Origin: Homarus americanus
Lineage: Eukaryota; Arthropoda; Malacostraca; Decapoda; Nephropidae
NCBI RefSeq assembly: GCF_018991925.1
Contig: NW_024729645.1
Coordinates: 124,001-188,000, forward strand
Reading direction: 5' to 3'
DNA length: 64,000 nucleotides
The notes under the pieces are model-generated. The model made no database searches, was not told the origin of the DNA, and was given only the letters and a program-made list of their open reading frames with translations. Position numbers and translations under genes: made by a program. Shown piece after piece: positions 36,241 through 48,035 of this stretch; the first letter of the stretch is position 1; the number at the start of each line of letters is the position of its first letter.

Positions 36241-37359
36241 ACAATTACAAGCCCTACTCTCTCGCCCACCCTGGGGGTTTCGTCCCCCCGTTAGTTGGGT
36301 TACACGTCGTAAACGGAAGGCTTCCCCCCCCCCCGTTGATTAGGTTACGCACTTGGTTTACTCCCCGTGTAATGCAACTCATTATTATTATTGTTATTAG
36401 GCCAATTTTTAGGATCCCTAATGACAAATTCCTTAGTTTACCTGAACGAGGCAGAAGCGGCTGCGGCTGGCCAAGGAGTGGGCCACCCTGAGGCCTTCCA
36501 ATTACGGGCCCGCCATGACTGGCCAAGCAAGGTAATTACCCTGAGACCTCCCAAAGACGGGCGGGCCCGCTGTAAACCAGCTATGTACGAGTGGCCAAGC
36601 AAGGTGAGACCACCCCGAGGCTGCGAGCCGGGTGCGTCTTGACTTGAGGCCCGACACAACTATACCGTACGTACAGTATAACGTCAGGACGCGGTGAGGC
36701 GGCACATGAGGGGAATTTTGGAAGTTGCATTTATGTTCCATATCACATATTTATGGTTAATTCACCTGTTATTTAGTGCTGTGTGTATATTTGACATCAT
36801 TTATGTATATACGAGATTAAAGGTGATATATAGTGAAGGGAAGAGTAAGGATAAGACAGTTAAACTTAATTCTCCCGAAAATAAAAAGATTCAACTATTA
36901 CAGCGAACTGTGGCAACTCTTGTGTAAAATTGTGCAGGTAATATCATTAATTACATCCTTGAAGCAACCAAAATAAAGCTAGACATTGCTAATACAACAA
37001 ACACCATTCATTATTTTCACAAGTCGGGTATTTGTTTCACTTACCATGTCAAGTGTCAGTACGTAATGCTCCTCTTGGATGCTCAACTCTCACGGTTATG
37101 GATAGTTGGCTACGTACCAAAGTTTGCTTCACTTACTGAGGCTGGTTCGTCTCTGCCACATTATCAATAAAATAGTAATTTCCAATATGGACTGATTGTC
37201 ATATTATTTAATTGAAATAATATGTTGTGTGAAAAAGCAACGGTTATGTGTAACCCACCCAGTGTTGATTAGTATTCGAACGTCTCATAATTTGTTAGGT
37301 TGTGTGGTCGTTCATGTTGTCATGGTGAGCCGTTGCCCGTCGTTCAGGAAGACCACTGG
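36241..37359. other. 1.1 kb segment interrupting the ~60 bp array
   Basis: Contains a C-run (36327-36336), an (ATT)n patch near 36381, the GC-rich repeat at 36459-36650 and otherwise unique sequence. No coding sequence recognised. It could be a composite insertion. Confidence 0.4.
36459..36650. repeat. GC-rich ~65-70 bp tandem repeat, ~2.5 copies
   Basis: Each copy starts TGGCCAAGCAAGGT or a variant (about 36468, 36520 and 36591), then ACCCTGAGACCTCCCAAAGA and a GGGCGGGCCCGC-like end. Both strands stay open by chance. Confidence 0.7.
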
Positions 37360-37515
37360 ATTCACTTCTCCCTTCCTCCCTTCATTCACAACTTCACCAC
37401 CAGCTCACCAAGACACCAGGATGACAACACATAAAACTCACCTCACTACTCAAGTCACCACTCTAACCCCCCCTCATCACCTCACCAAGATAGCAGGTTT
37501 AACAACGTAAATGGT
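37360..37515. repeat. ~60 bp array, right segment
   Basis: Units with CACCAGCTCACCAAGACACC, AGGATGACAACACATAAA and CTCACCAAGATAGCAGGTTT, matching the 35970-36240 array. Confidence 0.7.
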
Positions 37516-37671
37516 GCGGCGGACATAAATCCAAGAGTCATCTCGCCAGTCGTTTTGGTGACGCGGCTGTCGTGTTTACTCTCCAGTTTTGGCCGCACGA
37601 CAAATGGCTCAGCTAATGTATGTATCGTCTGAGTTAATGTGGAGGACCTTCTCTACCGCTGAGTGCTAAGT

Positions 37672-37900
37672 GTGTGTGTGTGTGTGTGTGTGTGTGTTGT
37701 TCTTGTGAAGGTTGTTGTGGTTACTGTCGGTGTTGTACGTGTTATTACTGTTGTGGTTGACGTGCTTATGACTGTCACTTGTTGTGGTTGATATGGTTGT
37801 TGTGTTTGCTGTTACTGTCACTTGTTGTGGTTGATATGGTTGTTGTGTTTGCTGTTACTGTCACTTGTTGTTGTATTTGTCATCATCATTATCGTCGTTG
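37672..37900. repeat. (GT)n then 42 bp direct repeats
   Basis: (GT)n at 37672-37697. Then two nearly perfect copies of a ~42 bp unit starting CTGTCACTTGTTGTGGTTGA at about 37772 and 37816, with a partial third. Confidence 0.85.
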
Positions 37901-38143
37901 TCGTCACATTAGTCCCCGTCTGGCAGGTCAAGACATTAGCGTGGGTCCTCTCCCGTCCCCTCCTTCCGTCACCTGTCCACACACTCACACCTAACTGCTT
38001 ATTCCCCAGTGCCCCCACCCCCCCTATCTCGCGTTTTCTTCTTCCCTTCAATACTCTTTTGCACACACACACACTCAGTAGCTCCGGGACACACCATAAC
38101 AAACTCTCAAATGATAAGCAAAGTATCCACGGTCACTGGCCTC

Positions 38144-38404
38144 CTAGTGGGTCTTCGGGCAGGTCTCCCAGTGAGTCGTTGAACGATCTCGTAGGTCTCC
38201 AGAGAGTCTGCGAAAATATTTCTTCAGACAGGTCTCCCAGTCCCCCTTCAATAGTGTCACGATGTCTCCGTTAAGTCTAAAGATGGATTCCCCAGCGAGT
38301 GTCTCCGGTTGAATTTCCAGGAGGATTTTCTCGGTTTCTTCCAGGTACCTCTCCTGGCGGGCCCGAGCCAGGCCACGCCAGGCCGGCCAGCCACTCGCCG
38401 TCAA
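38144..38404 (-). other. Unrecognised 86-codon minus-strand open frame
   Basis: The frame opens directly after an in-frame TAG, at a TTG rather than ATG, and ends at 38144. It contains GLARARQERYLEETEKILLE (Glu/Arg/Leu-rich, helical) then GESIFRLNGDIVTLLKGDWE and an SGDLRDRSTTHWE segment. Upstream, TCGCGTCATCCATTAG could act as a splice acceptor. However the nucleotide sequence contains quasi-repeated GGTCTCC(C)AG phrases, so a decayed array is equally possible. No homology recognised. Confidence 0.2.
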
Positions 38405-39285
38405 CTAATGGATGACGCGAGAAGCGCTTAAAACCACTTGAGAATCACTCACGGTAGGTGGACGAACCATTAACCAACGACGCCATCATCACCGCCAGGA
38501 TGACCCCTCACACCCGCCACAACACCAATCTCTGAAAACTTAAATATCTCTTAAGACAAGACTCCGGAGACTTCAACAGTTCTCAGGGAACATTAAGACG
38601 ATCCCTTATTTAATCTGACCTCTGGAAACTTACAAACACTTTCTTCCTTCCTACAGACGGACGGTATATGAGCTCCGGAACATTCTCTACCCATTAGAAA
38701 CTCCCAGATAAGATCACAGCGACGGTGCTACAAGCTGCTTAAAGGCAATGTTGGATTATTGGAGATTGTCGGGTTATAGTCGGGAACCATTCAGACATAC
38801 CCGAGGCAAAATAAGAACCTCTCTCTTAAACAACACTGGAACCATTTTAGAATATCTCAAACAATTTAGAAAATTCTCATGGATAAGAATACAAGAATTC
38901 TGAAACATTCGAGGTAAAATAGGAATATCTCTGTTGAATCAGTACTGGACTTGAGATACAAACATCAGACACATTAGCTGAACCTTTCTTGTGTAGTTAC
39001 ATGAGCGACCGAGTCTTTCTTGGAAAATTATTAACGCGGCGTTGAAATCTCCGTACAGAAATAAAGTCCTATACAAAACCTAAGCTGGTGGGAAATGAAC
39101 CACTTGTAAAACTTCCATCAGCGTCAACAACAACAAACACGAACATTCTATTTTTATCTGTCTGTTTCCGTCGATACGTCCGTCTATCTGTCTGTCAATC
39201 TGGATAATGCTCTTCTCTATGTCTGTCCAGTTACACTAAGACTCTACCTAACTGACCTGACAATTATACTCCCACTGAGATAACT
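38405..39285. other. No recognisable gene (880 bp)
   Basis: Weakly repetitive (CTGGAACATTC, AATAGGAATATCTC phrases at 38800-38950). No coding or RNA feature is seen. Confidence 0.6.
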
Positions 39286-39289
39286 GGCT

Positions 39290-40092
39290 GGTACAATATT
39301 AACACCACCTCAACACACACTGGTACAATATTAGCACCACTTCAACACACACTGGTACAATATTAACACCACAACAACACACTGGTACAATATTAACACC
39401 ACTTCAACACACACTGGTACAATATTAACACCACAACAACACACTGGTACAATATTAATACCACCTCAACACACACTGGTACAATATTAACACCACAACA
39501 ACACACTGTAATTTACAATATTAACACCACAACACACACTGGTACAATATTAACACCACCTCAACACACACTGGTACAATATTAACACCTTCAGCACACA
39601 CTAAATTTAATATTAACACCTCAACACACACTGGTACAATGTTAACACCACCTCAACACACACTGGTACAATAGTAACACCACCTCAACACACACTAATT
39701 TAATATTAACACCACTTCAACACACACTGGTACAATATTAACACCACCTCAACACACACTGGTACAATATTAACACCACCACAACACACACTGGTACAAT
39801 ATTAACACCTTCAACACACACTAGTACAACATTAACACCTCAACACACAATGGTACAATATTAACACCTCAACACACACTGGTACAATATTAACACCTCA
39901 ACACACACTGGTACAATGTTAACACCACCTCAACACACACTGGTACAATAGTAACACCACTTCAACACACACTGGTACAATATTAACACCACCTCAACAC
40001 ACACTGGTACAATATTAACACCACCACAACACACACTGGTACAATATTTACACCACCCCAACACACACTGGTACAATATTTACACTGGTTAA
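39290..40092. repeat. 32 bp minisatellite, ~25 copies
   Basis: Well conserved unit beginning CACTGGTACAATATTAACAC and continuing with CACCTCAACACA. Some copies lack CACC, giving 28 bp. Confidence 0.96.
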
Positions 40093-40194
40093 AGGTAAAC
40101 CCCGATGCTCACTTTTCACCACCGTCAATCGGCTTTACCTGAAACATTAAGTAAGGGAAACAAATGTGAAATAAAATGGTAAGGTTACGTATGG

Positions 40195-40945
40195 ATGGTC
40201 ACTTATTAAGCAGATTTGTACCACACCATCTGATAAGTTAAGCTTTACCTAGTACTGACAAAACCACACCATTTGACAAGTTAAGCTTTACCTGGTACTG
40301 ATAAAACCACACCACCAAGGCAAAGTTTGACCAAATAACAAACCACAATTCATTCTACGTTGCTTTATCTGGTACTGACAAAATCACACCATTTACGTTA
40401 GCTTTACCTAGCACTGACAAACAACACCATCTGATAAGTTAAGCTTTACCTAGTACTGACAAAACCACACCATTTGACAAGTTAAGCTTTACCTGGTACT
40501 GATAAAACCACACCATCTGGCAAGTAAAGCTTTATCTAGTACTAACAAACCACACCATCTGACAAGTTAAGCTTTATCTGGTACTGACAAAATCACACCA
40601 TTTGACAAGTTAAGCTTTATCTGGTACTGACAAAATCACACCATTTGACAAGTTAAGCTTTATCTGGTACTAACAAACCACACCATCTGACAAGTTAAGC
40701 TTTACCTGGTACTAACAAACCACACCATCTGACAAGTTAAGCTTTATCTGGTACTGACAAAATCACACCATTTAACAAGTTCAGCTTTACCTGGTACTAA
40801 CAAACCACACCATCTGACAAGTTAAGCTTTACCTGGTACTGACAAAACCACACCATCTGACAAGTTAAGCTTTTCCTGGTACTAACAAACCACACCATCT
40901 GACAAGTTAAGCTTTACCTGGTACTGATAAAACCACACAAACCAG
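40195..40945. repeat. 43 bp minisatellite, ~16 copies
   Basis: Unit begins TTAAGCTTTACCTGGTACTG and continues ACAAAACCACACCATCTGACAAG in two blocks. Variants alternate TTTGAC/TCTGAC and TACTGAC/TACTAAC. Each copy carries a HindIII site, so digestion should give a ladder. Confidence 0.96.
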
Positions 40946-41224
40946 TTCCCAACCACACATTATCTACCAAACAAACCAAACTGTCCCTATCATAACCATA
41001 CTTAACATAAACCTAAACAAACCAGCTTAAAACCATTGTTATTTACCAATCTCTACTGCCAATTAAGTTTAATAGATCCAATCAGCTTCATAACCTAGAT
41101 TCGAGTTCAGAAAGATTCGTTCAATCTGGTGTAATGGACAAAAGCAGGTCGTTGGAGAAGATGCGCCAGGCGATGCTGATTGCTAGTGCTGGCTCTGTTA
41201 CTATGATACAGGTTACTAGGAGTT

Positions 41225-41720
41225 TACTGGAGGTGTGTTGTGGGTAAACTAGAGGTATACCAGGTGTGTTGTGGGTAAACTAGAGGTATACCAGGTGTGT
41301 TGTGGGTAAACTAGATGTATACCAGGTGTGTTGTGGGTAAACTAGAGGTATACCAGGTGTGTTGTGGGTAAACTAGAGGTATACCAGGTGTGTTGTGGGT
41401 AAACTAGAGGTATACCAGGTGTGTTGTGGGTAAACTAGAGGTATACCAGGTGTGTTGTGGGTAAACTAGAGGTATACCAGGTGTGTTGTGGGTAAACTAG
41501 AGGTATACCAGGTGTGTTGCAGGTAAACTAGAGGTATACCAGGTGTGTTGTGGTAAACTAGAGGTATACCAGGTGTGTTGTGGGTAAACTAGAGGTATAC
41601 CAGGTGTGTTTTGGTTCACTAGAGGTATACCAGGTGTGTTGTGGGTAAACTAGAGGTATACCAGGTGTGTTTTGGTCCACTAGAGGTATACCAAGCGTGT
41701 TGCAGTATACCAGAAGAACA
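41225..41720. repeat. 31 bp minisatellite, ~16 copies
   Basis: Highly homogeneous unit GTGTGTTGTGGGTAAACTAG then AGGTATACCAG. The right-hand copies diverge (TTTTGGTCCACTAG). High homogeneity implies recent amplification. Confidence 0.97.
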
Positions 41721-41844
41721 TCGTGTAAACTAAGGGGGTTTACACGAGCCTCCCCTGACCCTCACAGCGGGCTGGCCGGGACCACCGAGGAGACCCACTT
41801 AATAATAAGGGCGAAACATGGATACCATCTCCGTGTGGCCGCCT

Positions 41845-42105
41845 TCCTCCCTGCCTGCCTGCCTGCCTGCCTTCCTACCTCTCTGCCTGCCTGCCTTACT
41901 GCTTGCTTGCTTGCCTTTGCCTGCCTGCCTCCCCCTCCCTGCCTCAATCACTGACTGCTTCTCTCCCGTCCTGTCTGCCTTGCTGCTTGCTTGCCTCTCT
42001 GCCTTCTTGCCTACCTTATTGCATGTCTTCCTCCCTCCCTGCCTGCCTGCCTGCCTCCCTGTCTTCCTTCCCTGCCTTCCCCCTCCCTGCCATTAGTCTC
42101 CCCCG
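41845..42105. repeat. (CTGC/CTTC/CTCC) tetranucleotide array
   Basis: TGCCTGCCTGCC and CTTCCTCC tetramers for about 260 bp. 42106-42530 is A-rich and unassigned. Confidence 0.93.
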
Positions 42106-42719
42106 CCAATATTTACCTCGCTGATCGCCCACTGTGTTGTAACCTACTGGTAAAAAAAGTAAGGAAATATAAATAAGAAAACAACAAAAACCTCAAATAT
42201 GGGCCAAAAATTCATGCAAAATTTATTTCAAAATATGACCCCCTCCCCAATATATATATACACATACCAATACTGTAAAAATAAAATAATGAAAATATAT
42301 ATAAACAAAATAAATAAATAAAACAACAACGATTTGCATGTCGACAAAATATTGTTCCTGAAAAATATGACTATAATAAGAGAAAAAAAACGATACAGGA
42401 AATTAAAAAATAACCAAAAATAAGACAAACTGGAGGAAACTAAAAAAAAAAATCTAATACATTATCATGAAAAATAAAAGATAAATAAAACACAAAATTG
42501 AAAAAAATGGTAAGGGGCAGCGAACGCTCGAGCCTGGCCGACATAAGTGAACTGTGGCGGCGATAGTTGACGGTGGTGAGGGTGTTGACCTAGCTCGATC
42601 CCACCACCACCACAAAATGCATGAGTCAAGAAAGCAAGCATGAACTCCACGTGCTTCCTAGTTGGGCGCTGTAAACGCTTTTGCGCTTCGCCTTGCACAG
42701 GATGCAAGGGGCAAATCTG

Positions 42720-42804
42720 AATCCACTATCATCACTACCATCACCACTACTATCATCACCATTGCCTACCACCACCAATACCTTCACCAACACCATTACC
42801 GCCA
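42720..42804. repeat. ACCACCATCATC minisatellite, left of insertion
   Basis: TATCATCACTACCATCACC-type units. Interrupted by the foldback element and continuing at 43132. Confidence 0.85.
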
Positions 42805-43131
42805 GAATGTAGGAAAAAATGTCACTTGAAAAAATGGCATTTGGAAATATGGCACCGGAAAAAATCCTAATCATCAGATTAGGAAAAAATTGGCACAGTA
42901 AATTTTATTGACATGTTTTCGATAAAATTTTACAACCTAACCTAACTTAACTTAATCTATGCACGCCATAGCCCATTAGCTCATTTGTGGTTCATGAGGG
43001 CCTTAGCTCGTTAGCTCGAGCTAACGAGCAAGTTAGTGGTTCGTGAACTCGAAGTGAAATTTGTTGTGCCATTTTTCCCTTTGCCATATTTTCCTGTGCT
43101 CCTTTTTCCGGTGCCATTTTTTCCGAGTACC
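42805..43131. mobile_element. Foldback / MITE-like element with ~17-60 bp inverted arms
   Basis: The left arm starts GTAGGAAAAAATGTCACTTG and the reverse complement of the right end starts GTACTCGGAAAAAATGGCAC. The similarity extends about 60 bp inward through GGAAATATGGCA(C). A perfect 24 bp palindrome centred on CTCGAG lies at 43006-43029 (arms GCTCGTTAGCTC). The flanks TTACCGCCA (42796-42804) and TTACCACCA (43132-43140) look like an 8/9-matching target duplication inside the ACCACC array. There is no coding capacity. Non-autonomous DNA transposons have this form. The superfamily is unknown. Confidence 0.6.
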
Positions 43132-43265
43132 TTACCACCACTATCATCACCAAAACAATCACCACCACTATCATCACTAACACCACCATTACTACCACCA
43201 ACACCATCACTACTCCCACCAATACCATCACCACTTCTATCATCACTACCCCCACTACCACCACC
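43132..43265. repeat. ACCACCATCATC minisatellite, right of insertion
   Basis: Same unit family as 42720-42804, resuming after the foldback element. 43390-43402 is a run of 13 C. Confidence 0.85.
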
Positions 43266-43448
43266 TGGAGTTCACTCGAAGACTTCTGCATGACCAAACC
43301 TGCCCGGGGCATAACCTCACCCACCAGGCCGGTGCTGCTCGTCGCCTGCACCCGCCACTGTGACCACCAATGATGAAGGTGGTGTTGAGCCCCCCCCCCC
43401 CCAAGCTCTCTCACGAAACTATACAACAGAAATGAAACTCAAGCACAA

Positions 43449-43449
43449 A

Positions 43450-43488
<39 letters not shown>
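43449..43488. repeat. (AAT)n microsatellite
   Basis: AAT run of about 40 bp. Confidence 0.96.
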
Positions 43489-43574
43489 CTAGGTTATAAA
43501 AGAAGAAACTATGAAAAAAGAAAAAAGAAATTAGATAAATTAAATAACACAAGAAAGGGCGAAATTGCGTATTA

Positions 43575-44005
43575 AAAACCAAACTAGAACACATAGAAAG
43601 ATACCAAGACACATACAACGATACTAAGACACATAAAACGATACTAGGACACATAAAACGATACCAAGACACAAAACGATACTAGGACACATAAAACGTA
43701 TTAGCGCCAAAAATGTACCAGATAGGAAACAAATTAATGTAGCCGAACAAAGATAAAATAAAATGAAAGAATTTTGACCACAAAAGGAGATATACAAAAA
43801 TAAAATAAAAATAACGAAAAACGAAACTGTCATCAGAAAAAAGAAACCAAACCATTACATAAAAAAACCGAAAACAAACCAGAAAATATGAAACTAGACG
43901 AGTAAAAACGAAACGACCACAAAAAACAAAACAAGACTAAAAAACGTAACTGGACCAAAAACGAAAGACCACAAAAAAGAAACTAGACAAAAAAAAATCG
44001 TAACT
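43575..44005. repeat. ~20 bp array (ACACATAAAACGATACTAGG) decaying into A-rich array
   Basis: Six copies of ACACATAAAACGATACTAGG at 43585-43700, then a degenerate AAAACGAAACTAGACAAAAA series to about 44005. Confidence 0.85.
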
Positions 44006-44399
44006 TAAAACCACAACAACAGGAGGAAGGGATACTGACGTTACCTTAATTATACGTATGGGAGGAAGGTAACAAAATGACCACGAGCAACAGATGACAG
44101 GTGTGACCCAGGGAGTCCACTACCTGGATTTTCTAAAAGACCCACAAAAATAATATCCCTCCCTTGAAAGTGTGTCCCATGTGTATGACGGGACAACACT
44201 GCACTCGACTGCCTTCATTTCCCCAACTGCAAAATTAGGTGGATGGGAGCTATCAGGATCGAGCCAACGACCCTTAGGACAGAGAACCAGTGTTGTATCT
44301 TTCCGGCCGCCGCAATACCTATGCCTCCCTGAACTGGGAATAATAGTTATAGTAGAGTCTCAGTACAATATTAACGCCATTTTGTCTGCCATAAGCTAG

Positions 44400-44560
44400 T
44401 TAAATAGTCGTGTTCCCACATCTCAAGCCAGGGAAGAATGACCAAACTTACGAACCTCTGAGAATCCATCTTTGTGTCACAGCTTAAGTGAGCCAGTTAG
44501 ACGTGTTCTCACATCTCCAGTTTAGGGGGAGAAATATATCTTACGTGCCTGAGAGACTCT
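44400..44560. repeat. Two degenerate copies of an ~100 bp block
   Basis: GTCGTGTTCCCACATCTCAA ... CTTACGAACCTCTGAGAATC at 44407-44468 is matched by ACGTGTTCTCACATCTCCAG ... CTTACGTGCCTGAGAGACTC at 44499-44560. Confidence 0.6.
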
Positions 44561-44696
44561 GGTGGTCTAGGTAGAGAGAGAACTTAGTGGACATCAGCCG
44601 GACACGACCTGCCCCTCCCTCCCTCACCCTGGACGTAGCTAAGTACTCCATTTGGAAAGTATTTTTATGAGACCTACTAAGTCGCCAGGTATTTTC

Positions 44697-45022
44697 TGAG
44701 AGAAGGGAGGGGGAGGGGGGTGGTAGGGAAGGGAGGGGGAGAGAGGAGGGTAGGTGAGGGGGGAAGGGAGGGGTGAATGGGTGGGGGTGATCGCCACACC
44801 TCTACAACACACACAGGAAATGACTAACACAGTTCCACGAGGCACGAGTCAATAAAAAAAAAGTAGTGTGTGAAAGAAAGGAAGAAAGTAAACAACATCA
44901 AAGTTAAAGATAAAAAAGAAGAAGATAAAGAACGAGGAAAATAAATGTGTGATAAAGACGGGAGAGACAATAGTGAAGGAAACTACAGATGAAAGCAGAA
45001 GGTAAACACAGACAAGTTGCTT

Positions 45023-45072
<50 letters not shown>
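44697..45072. repeat. G/A-rich tract, then (GT)n
   Basis: GGGAGGGGGAGGGG-type tract at 44697-44790. (GT)n at 45023-45072. Confidence 0.93.
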
Positions 45073-45075
<3 letters not shown>

Positions 45076-45324
45076 GAGGGGTGTGGGAAGTGGGTGCAGC
45101 ACTAAGAGAGGTGAAGACACTATCAGGTAACAGAGTGTAAAACAAGGGGTGGGACACGGACTATCTACCTAATGTGTGTCGTGTTCATCGCTGCCATTTG
45201 AGAGACCGCCACCACCTCGGTCATGACGCCACACTTATCTCACACCCGCTTGTTTTAATGACCATTATAATAGAGCCAACATGAAGGACACGACCCAAGC
45301 TCCTGTCGCTGTCCACTCCTACTA

Positions 45325-45700
45325 GTCCTCGTTCTCCTCCTCCTCCTCTTTCACCCTCATCTTCCTCCTCCTCCTCCTCTATCACCCTCACCCTCACCTT
45401 CCTCCTCCTCCTGTCACAACGTCCACAATCAATAAACTTCACCGTCATTCTCTTCTCTTACTGCTCCCACTCTTCCTTTCCTTCCTTGTCTACTTTCCTT
45501 TCCCCCGTCAACTCTCCTTTGCCCCCTCGTTCTCCTTCTCCCCTTCCTCCTATCCTTCGCTCACTCACCGTCCTGTTTCTCTGTTCACTTACCACTACCA
45601 ACAACCTCTTCATCCACTTTATTTCTTTGTCTACTTTTCATTCTCCCTCCTCTTACCATCCTCCGTTTCCCTGTCCCTTGTCAACTTCCTACAAGAAGCC
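45325..45700. repeat. Pyrimidine-rich (CTC)n and CTTCC tract
   Basis: CTCCTCCTCC clusters with CACCCTCAC, grading into degenerate C/T-rich sequence. Confidence 0.8.
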
Positions 45701-45829
45701 CTGGAGACACACCACAACCTACAGGAGGCTACCTGTTGTACCTACTTCACGAGACGTCATCCACAATTTCTGAACAGTTGCCTGACAGACATTACCAGCA
45801 GGTCACGTCACGTTTTACGGCACAGTGTA

Positions 45830-46240
45830 GCTTCCCTCGCGAGCCTGGATCGTTGGCAGTGGATCATTTCTCGAGTTCGACTGGACATCCTGTACTGTTC
45901 ACACTAGAACATTCCTCTAATTCCCCTAAATTACTTGGTTCGTGGACCTACCTCCCCTGGACTACTCGGATTGTCCCATGAAACGTTCAAATATCTCCCC
46001 TAGACCACGTTGTTTGTGGGTCCTGGAACATCCTTATTGTTCCCCTGGAATGCCTAATATGTGAACCCTGGAACACCACTGAATTTGCCCTGGAATGCAT
46101 GGAGTGTTGTTTCAGAGGAGCCCCTGAATCTCCTCTAAAATGCAAGGCGGCGTGTGTCTCGTAAAGTCTTTGGACTTTTCTTAATTATATGGCATGTGGA
46201 CACTCGAACAACCTTGAAGATCCCTTGGAGTCGATGACGT
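45830..46240. repeat. Decayed array (CCCCTGGAATGC / GTGGACCCTGGAAC)
   Basis: CCTGGAACATCC, CCCCTGGAATGCC and GTGGAC-CTGG phrases recur at about 40-55 bp intervals. Confidence 0.6.
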
Positions 46241-46244
46241 TTGT

Positions 46245-46920
46245 GTCTTGACATGCCATTGGAGCTATCCTATACGCCCTGGTGTATGGGCCCAAGAACA
46301 CTCCCTTAAAGTACCCAAGAAAGCCCCTGGAGCACCTTGTGTGGGCGGGCTGGTCTGGAGAAGGCAGGTGCCAAGGGGGGAGGAAGAGGAGGACGGGGAC
46401 GGTCGTGACCTGCTCCGGCTACTGGCCACCATCCTGTGATACGCTATCAGGCTGGGCTAATGTGCCGTCCTTGGCTGCCTCGCGCATTAGTTCGGCTAAA
46501 CCACGGCTCGAAAACCCTGCAAATACGGCCCCGACGCCAGATTAAAGCTCTCTCTCGGATTCCTGGCGGACATTTCCCCCGCGCCTCACAATAAGTGCCC
46601 ACCAAATGCCAAATAAGCCATTTTCGGTGTGGGTCCAAGAAAGAGACCTTGCTGTACCTCGCCATAGGACCCGAATTGCCTATACTCAGAGAGGGAGTTA
46701 TATCCTGTTATGATACCTTAGATGGCAGTTCGGTTGAGGGTTTTGGGTCGGTTCATAATGTGCGATGTGAGACGCGTCCATTACCGGAGATAACAGGTGG
46801 AGTGTTTGATGACTTAGTGGAGACACGATTGCCCCACACACTTTAGCTAAATCCCTCATCTCCACCACTCACAATAAAAGCCTGGCGCGCCGCCTTTCAA
46901 CGTCTCCGAGGAAGAGGGTG
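46245..46920. other. GC-rich, CpG-rich low-repeat island
   Basis: About 650 bp of complex sequence with frequent CpG (especially 46330-46580) and no tandem structure. Two CTCACAATAA sites occur (about 46585 and 46866), which match the TTATTG core bound by posterior Hox/caudal-type homeodomains. Short frames exist on both strands but none with a recognisable domain. It could be a conserved regulatory element or an unrecognised exon. Confidence 0.3.
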
Positions 46921-46923
46921 CTG

Positions 46924-46960
46924 GGGTGGCAGGTTGGTGGGTGGGTGGGTGGGCAGTGGG
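46924..46960. repeat. (GGTG/GGGT)n
   Basis: TTGGTGGGTGGGTGGGTGGG run. 46961-47860 is largely non-repetitive and unassigned. Confidence 0.9.
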
Positions 46961-47861
46961 CGCGGTTGTGTGCCCTCCACTTGTAGCTCACCTTCCCTAT
47001 ACACCCACACCCACCTCCTCATCTTATCCACAACATTTACACCACCGTCCGCCAACCGTCCTTATAACACATCACATAATTCAGAATATTTATTTTTTAC
47101 TCAGAAATACCAACTTAATGTATAAATTAAGCTGGCAGGAACAGGTACAATAATGACCATATAGTGTCACCGTCATGAAGCTGGAGGCTCAACCTACTAG
47201 AGGAAAAAAATCACTTTGATGTTCCGAAGAAAAAAGCTGAATAAATCTTAAGTAGTATTAGTAATTTTATAACACGCCCGAGACAACCCTTATAGCCACC
47301 AAACACACTGAGGGAATCTACAATCAGCGGACAATCACACGAGCGAACACTTGTGACGTCAGGTTATCAACAGAAATATGTGAAAATGTGTCCAGAAGAT
47401 TTCCCTTCAGTCCTGTACGAGACAAGGAGTCAAATGAGTAACTAACTAAGAGGAAAACATGGAGGGTAGAAGAGAAGGAAACCAAGAACAAGGCAGAGAG
47501 ACAGTTAAAAATAGACCCGGAAAAAGACGAGAGGAGAAGGAGGGGGAATAGATGGATAGAGGAGGATGGATAACAGTGCCAGAGAAGCGGTCCAAATGAA
47601 GTAGGATTGTGGAGTGAGAAGGGAACCGTACTGACCTCACCCCTTCCACCCCCAACCCTGAATAGAAAGAAAGGAAAAAGTAAGACAGGAAGAAATAACA
47701 GACACAGTAACGAACAAGATTAAAAATAATTAAACACTAATACCTGTACATTCAGACAAGAATAGAGAGGATTACACTGACTACACACGCGGTGGGACAT
47801 ATGATCAGTGACAGGCGACATGACGGTGTGAGGGAGGTATAGTAGTGAGGCAAAGAGGTAG

Positions 47862-48035
47862 GTAGGTCTCTCTCTCCTACCTGCTTATCTTTCTCTATCT
47901 ACCTTTCTATCTCTTTTCTACCTAATTATCTCTATCTACCCTTCTATCTTTATCTATCTTTCTATCTCTCTCTCGCCTTCATCCCAGGCCATCACACCTC
48001 TCCCTCCACTTCTATATACACACACACACACACAC
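47862..48035. repeat. (CTAT/CTTT) tetranucleotide tract and short (CA)n
   Basis: CTATCTTTCTATCT-type tract at 47862-47975. (CA)n at about 48018-48034. Confidence 0.88.

Noticed and set aside
38144..38404. Definite coding exon on the minus strand
   Set aside because: The reading looks protein-like, but the DNA has internal quasi-repeats, no ATG and no homology I can name. Listed only as an unrecognised frame with low confidence.
40195..40945. CRISPR-like regular repeats
   Set aside because: The 43 bp units abut one another with no variable spacer. It is a minisatellite.
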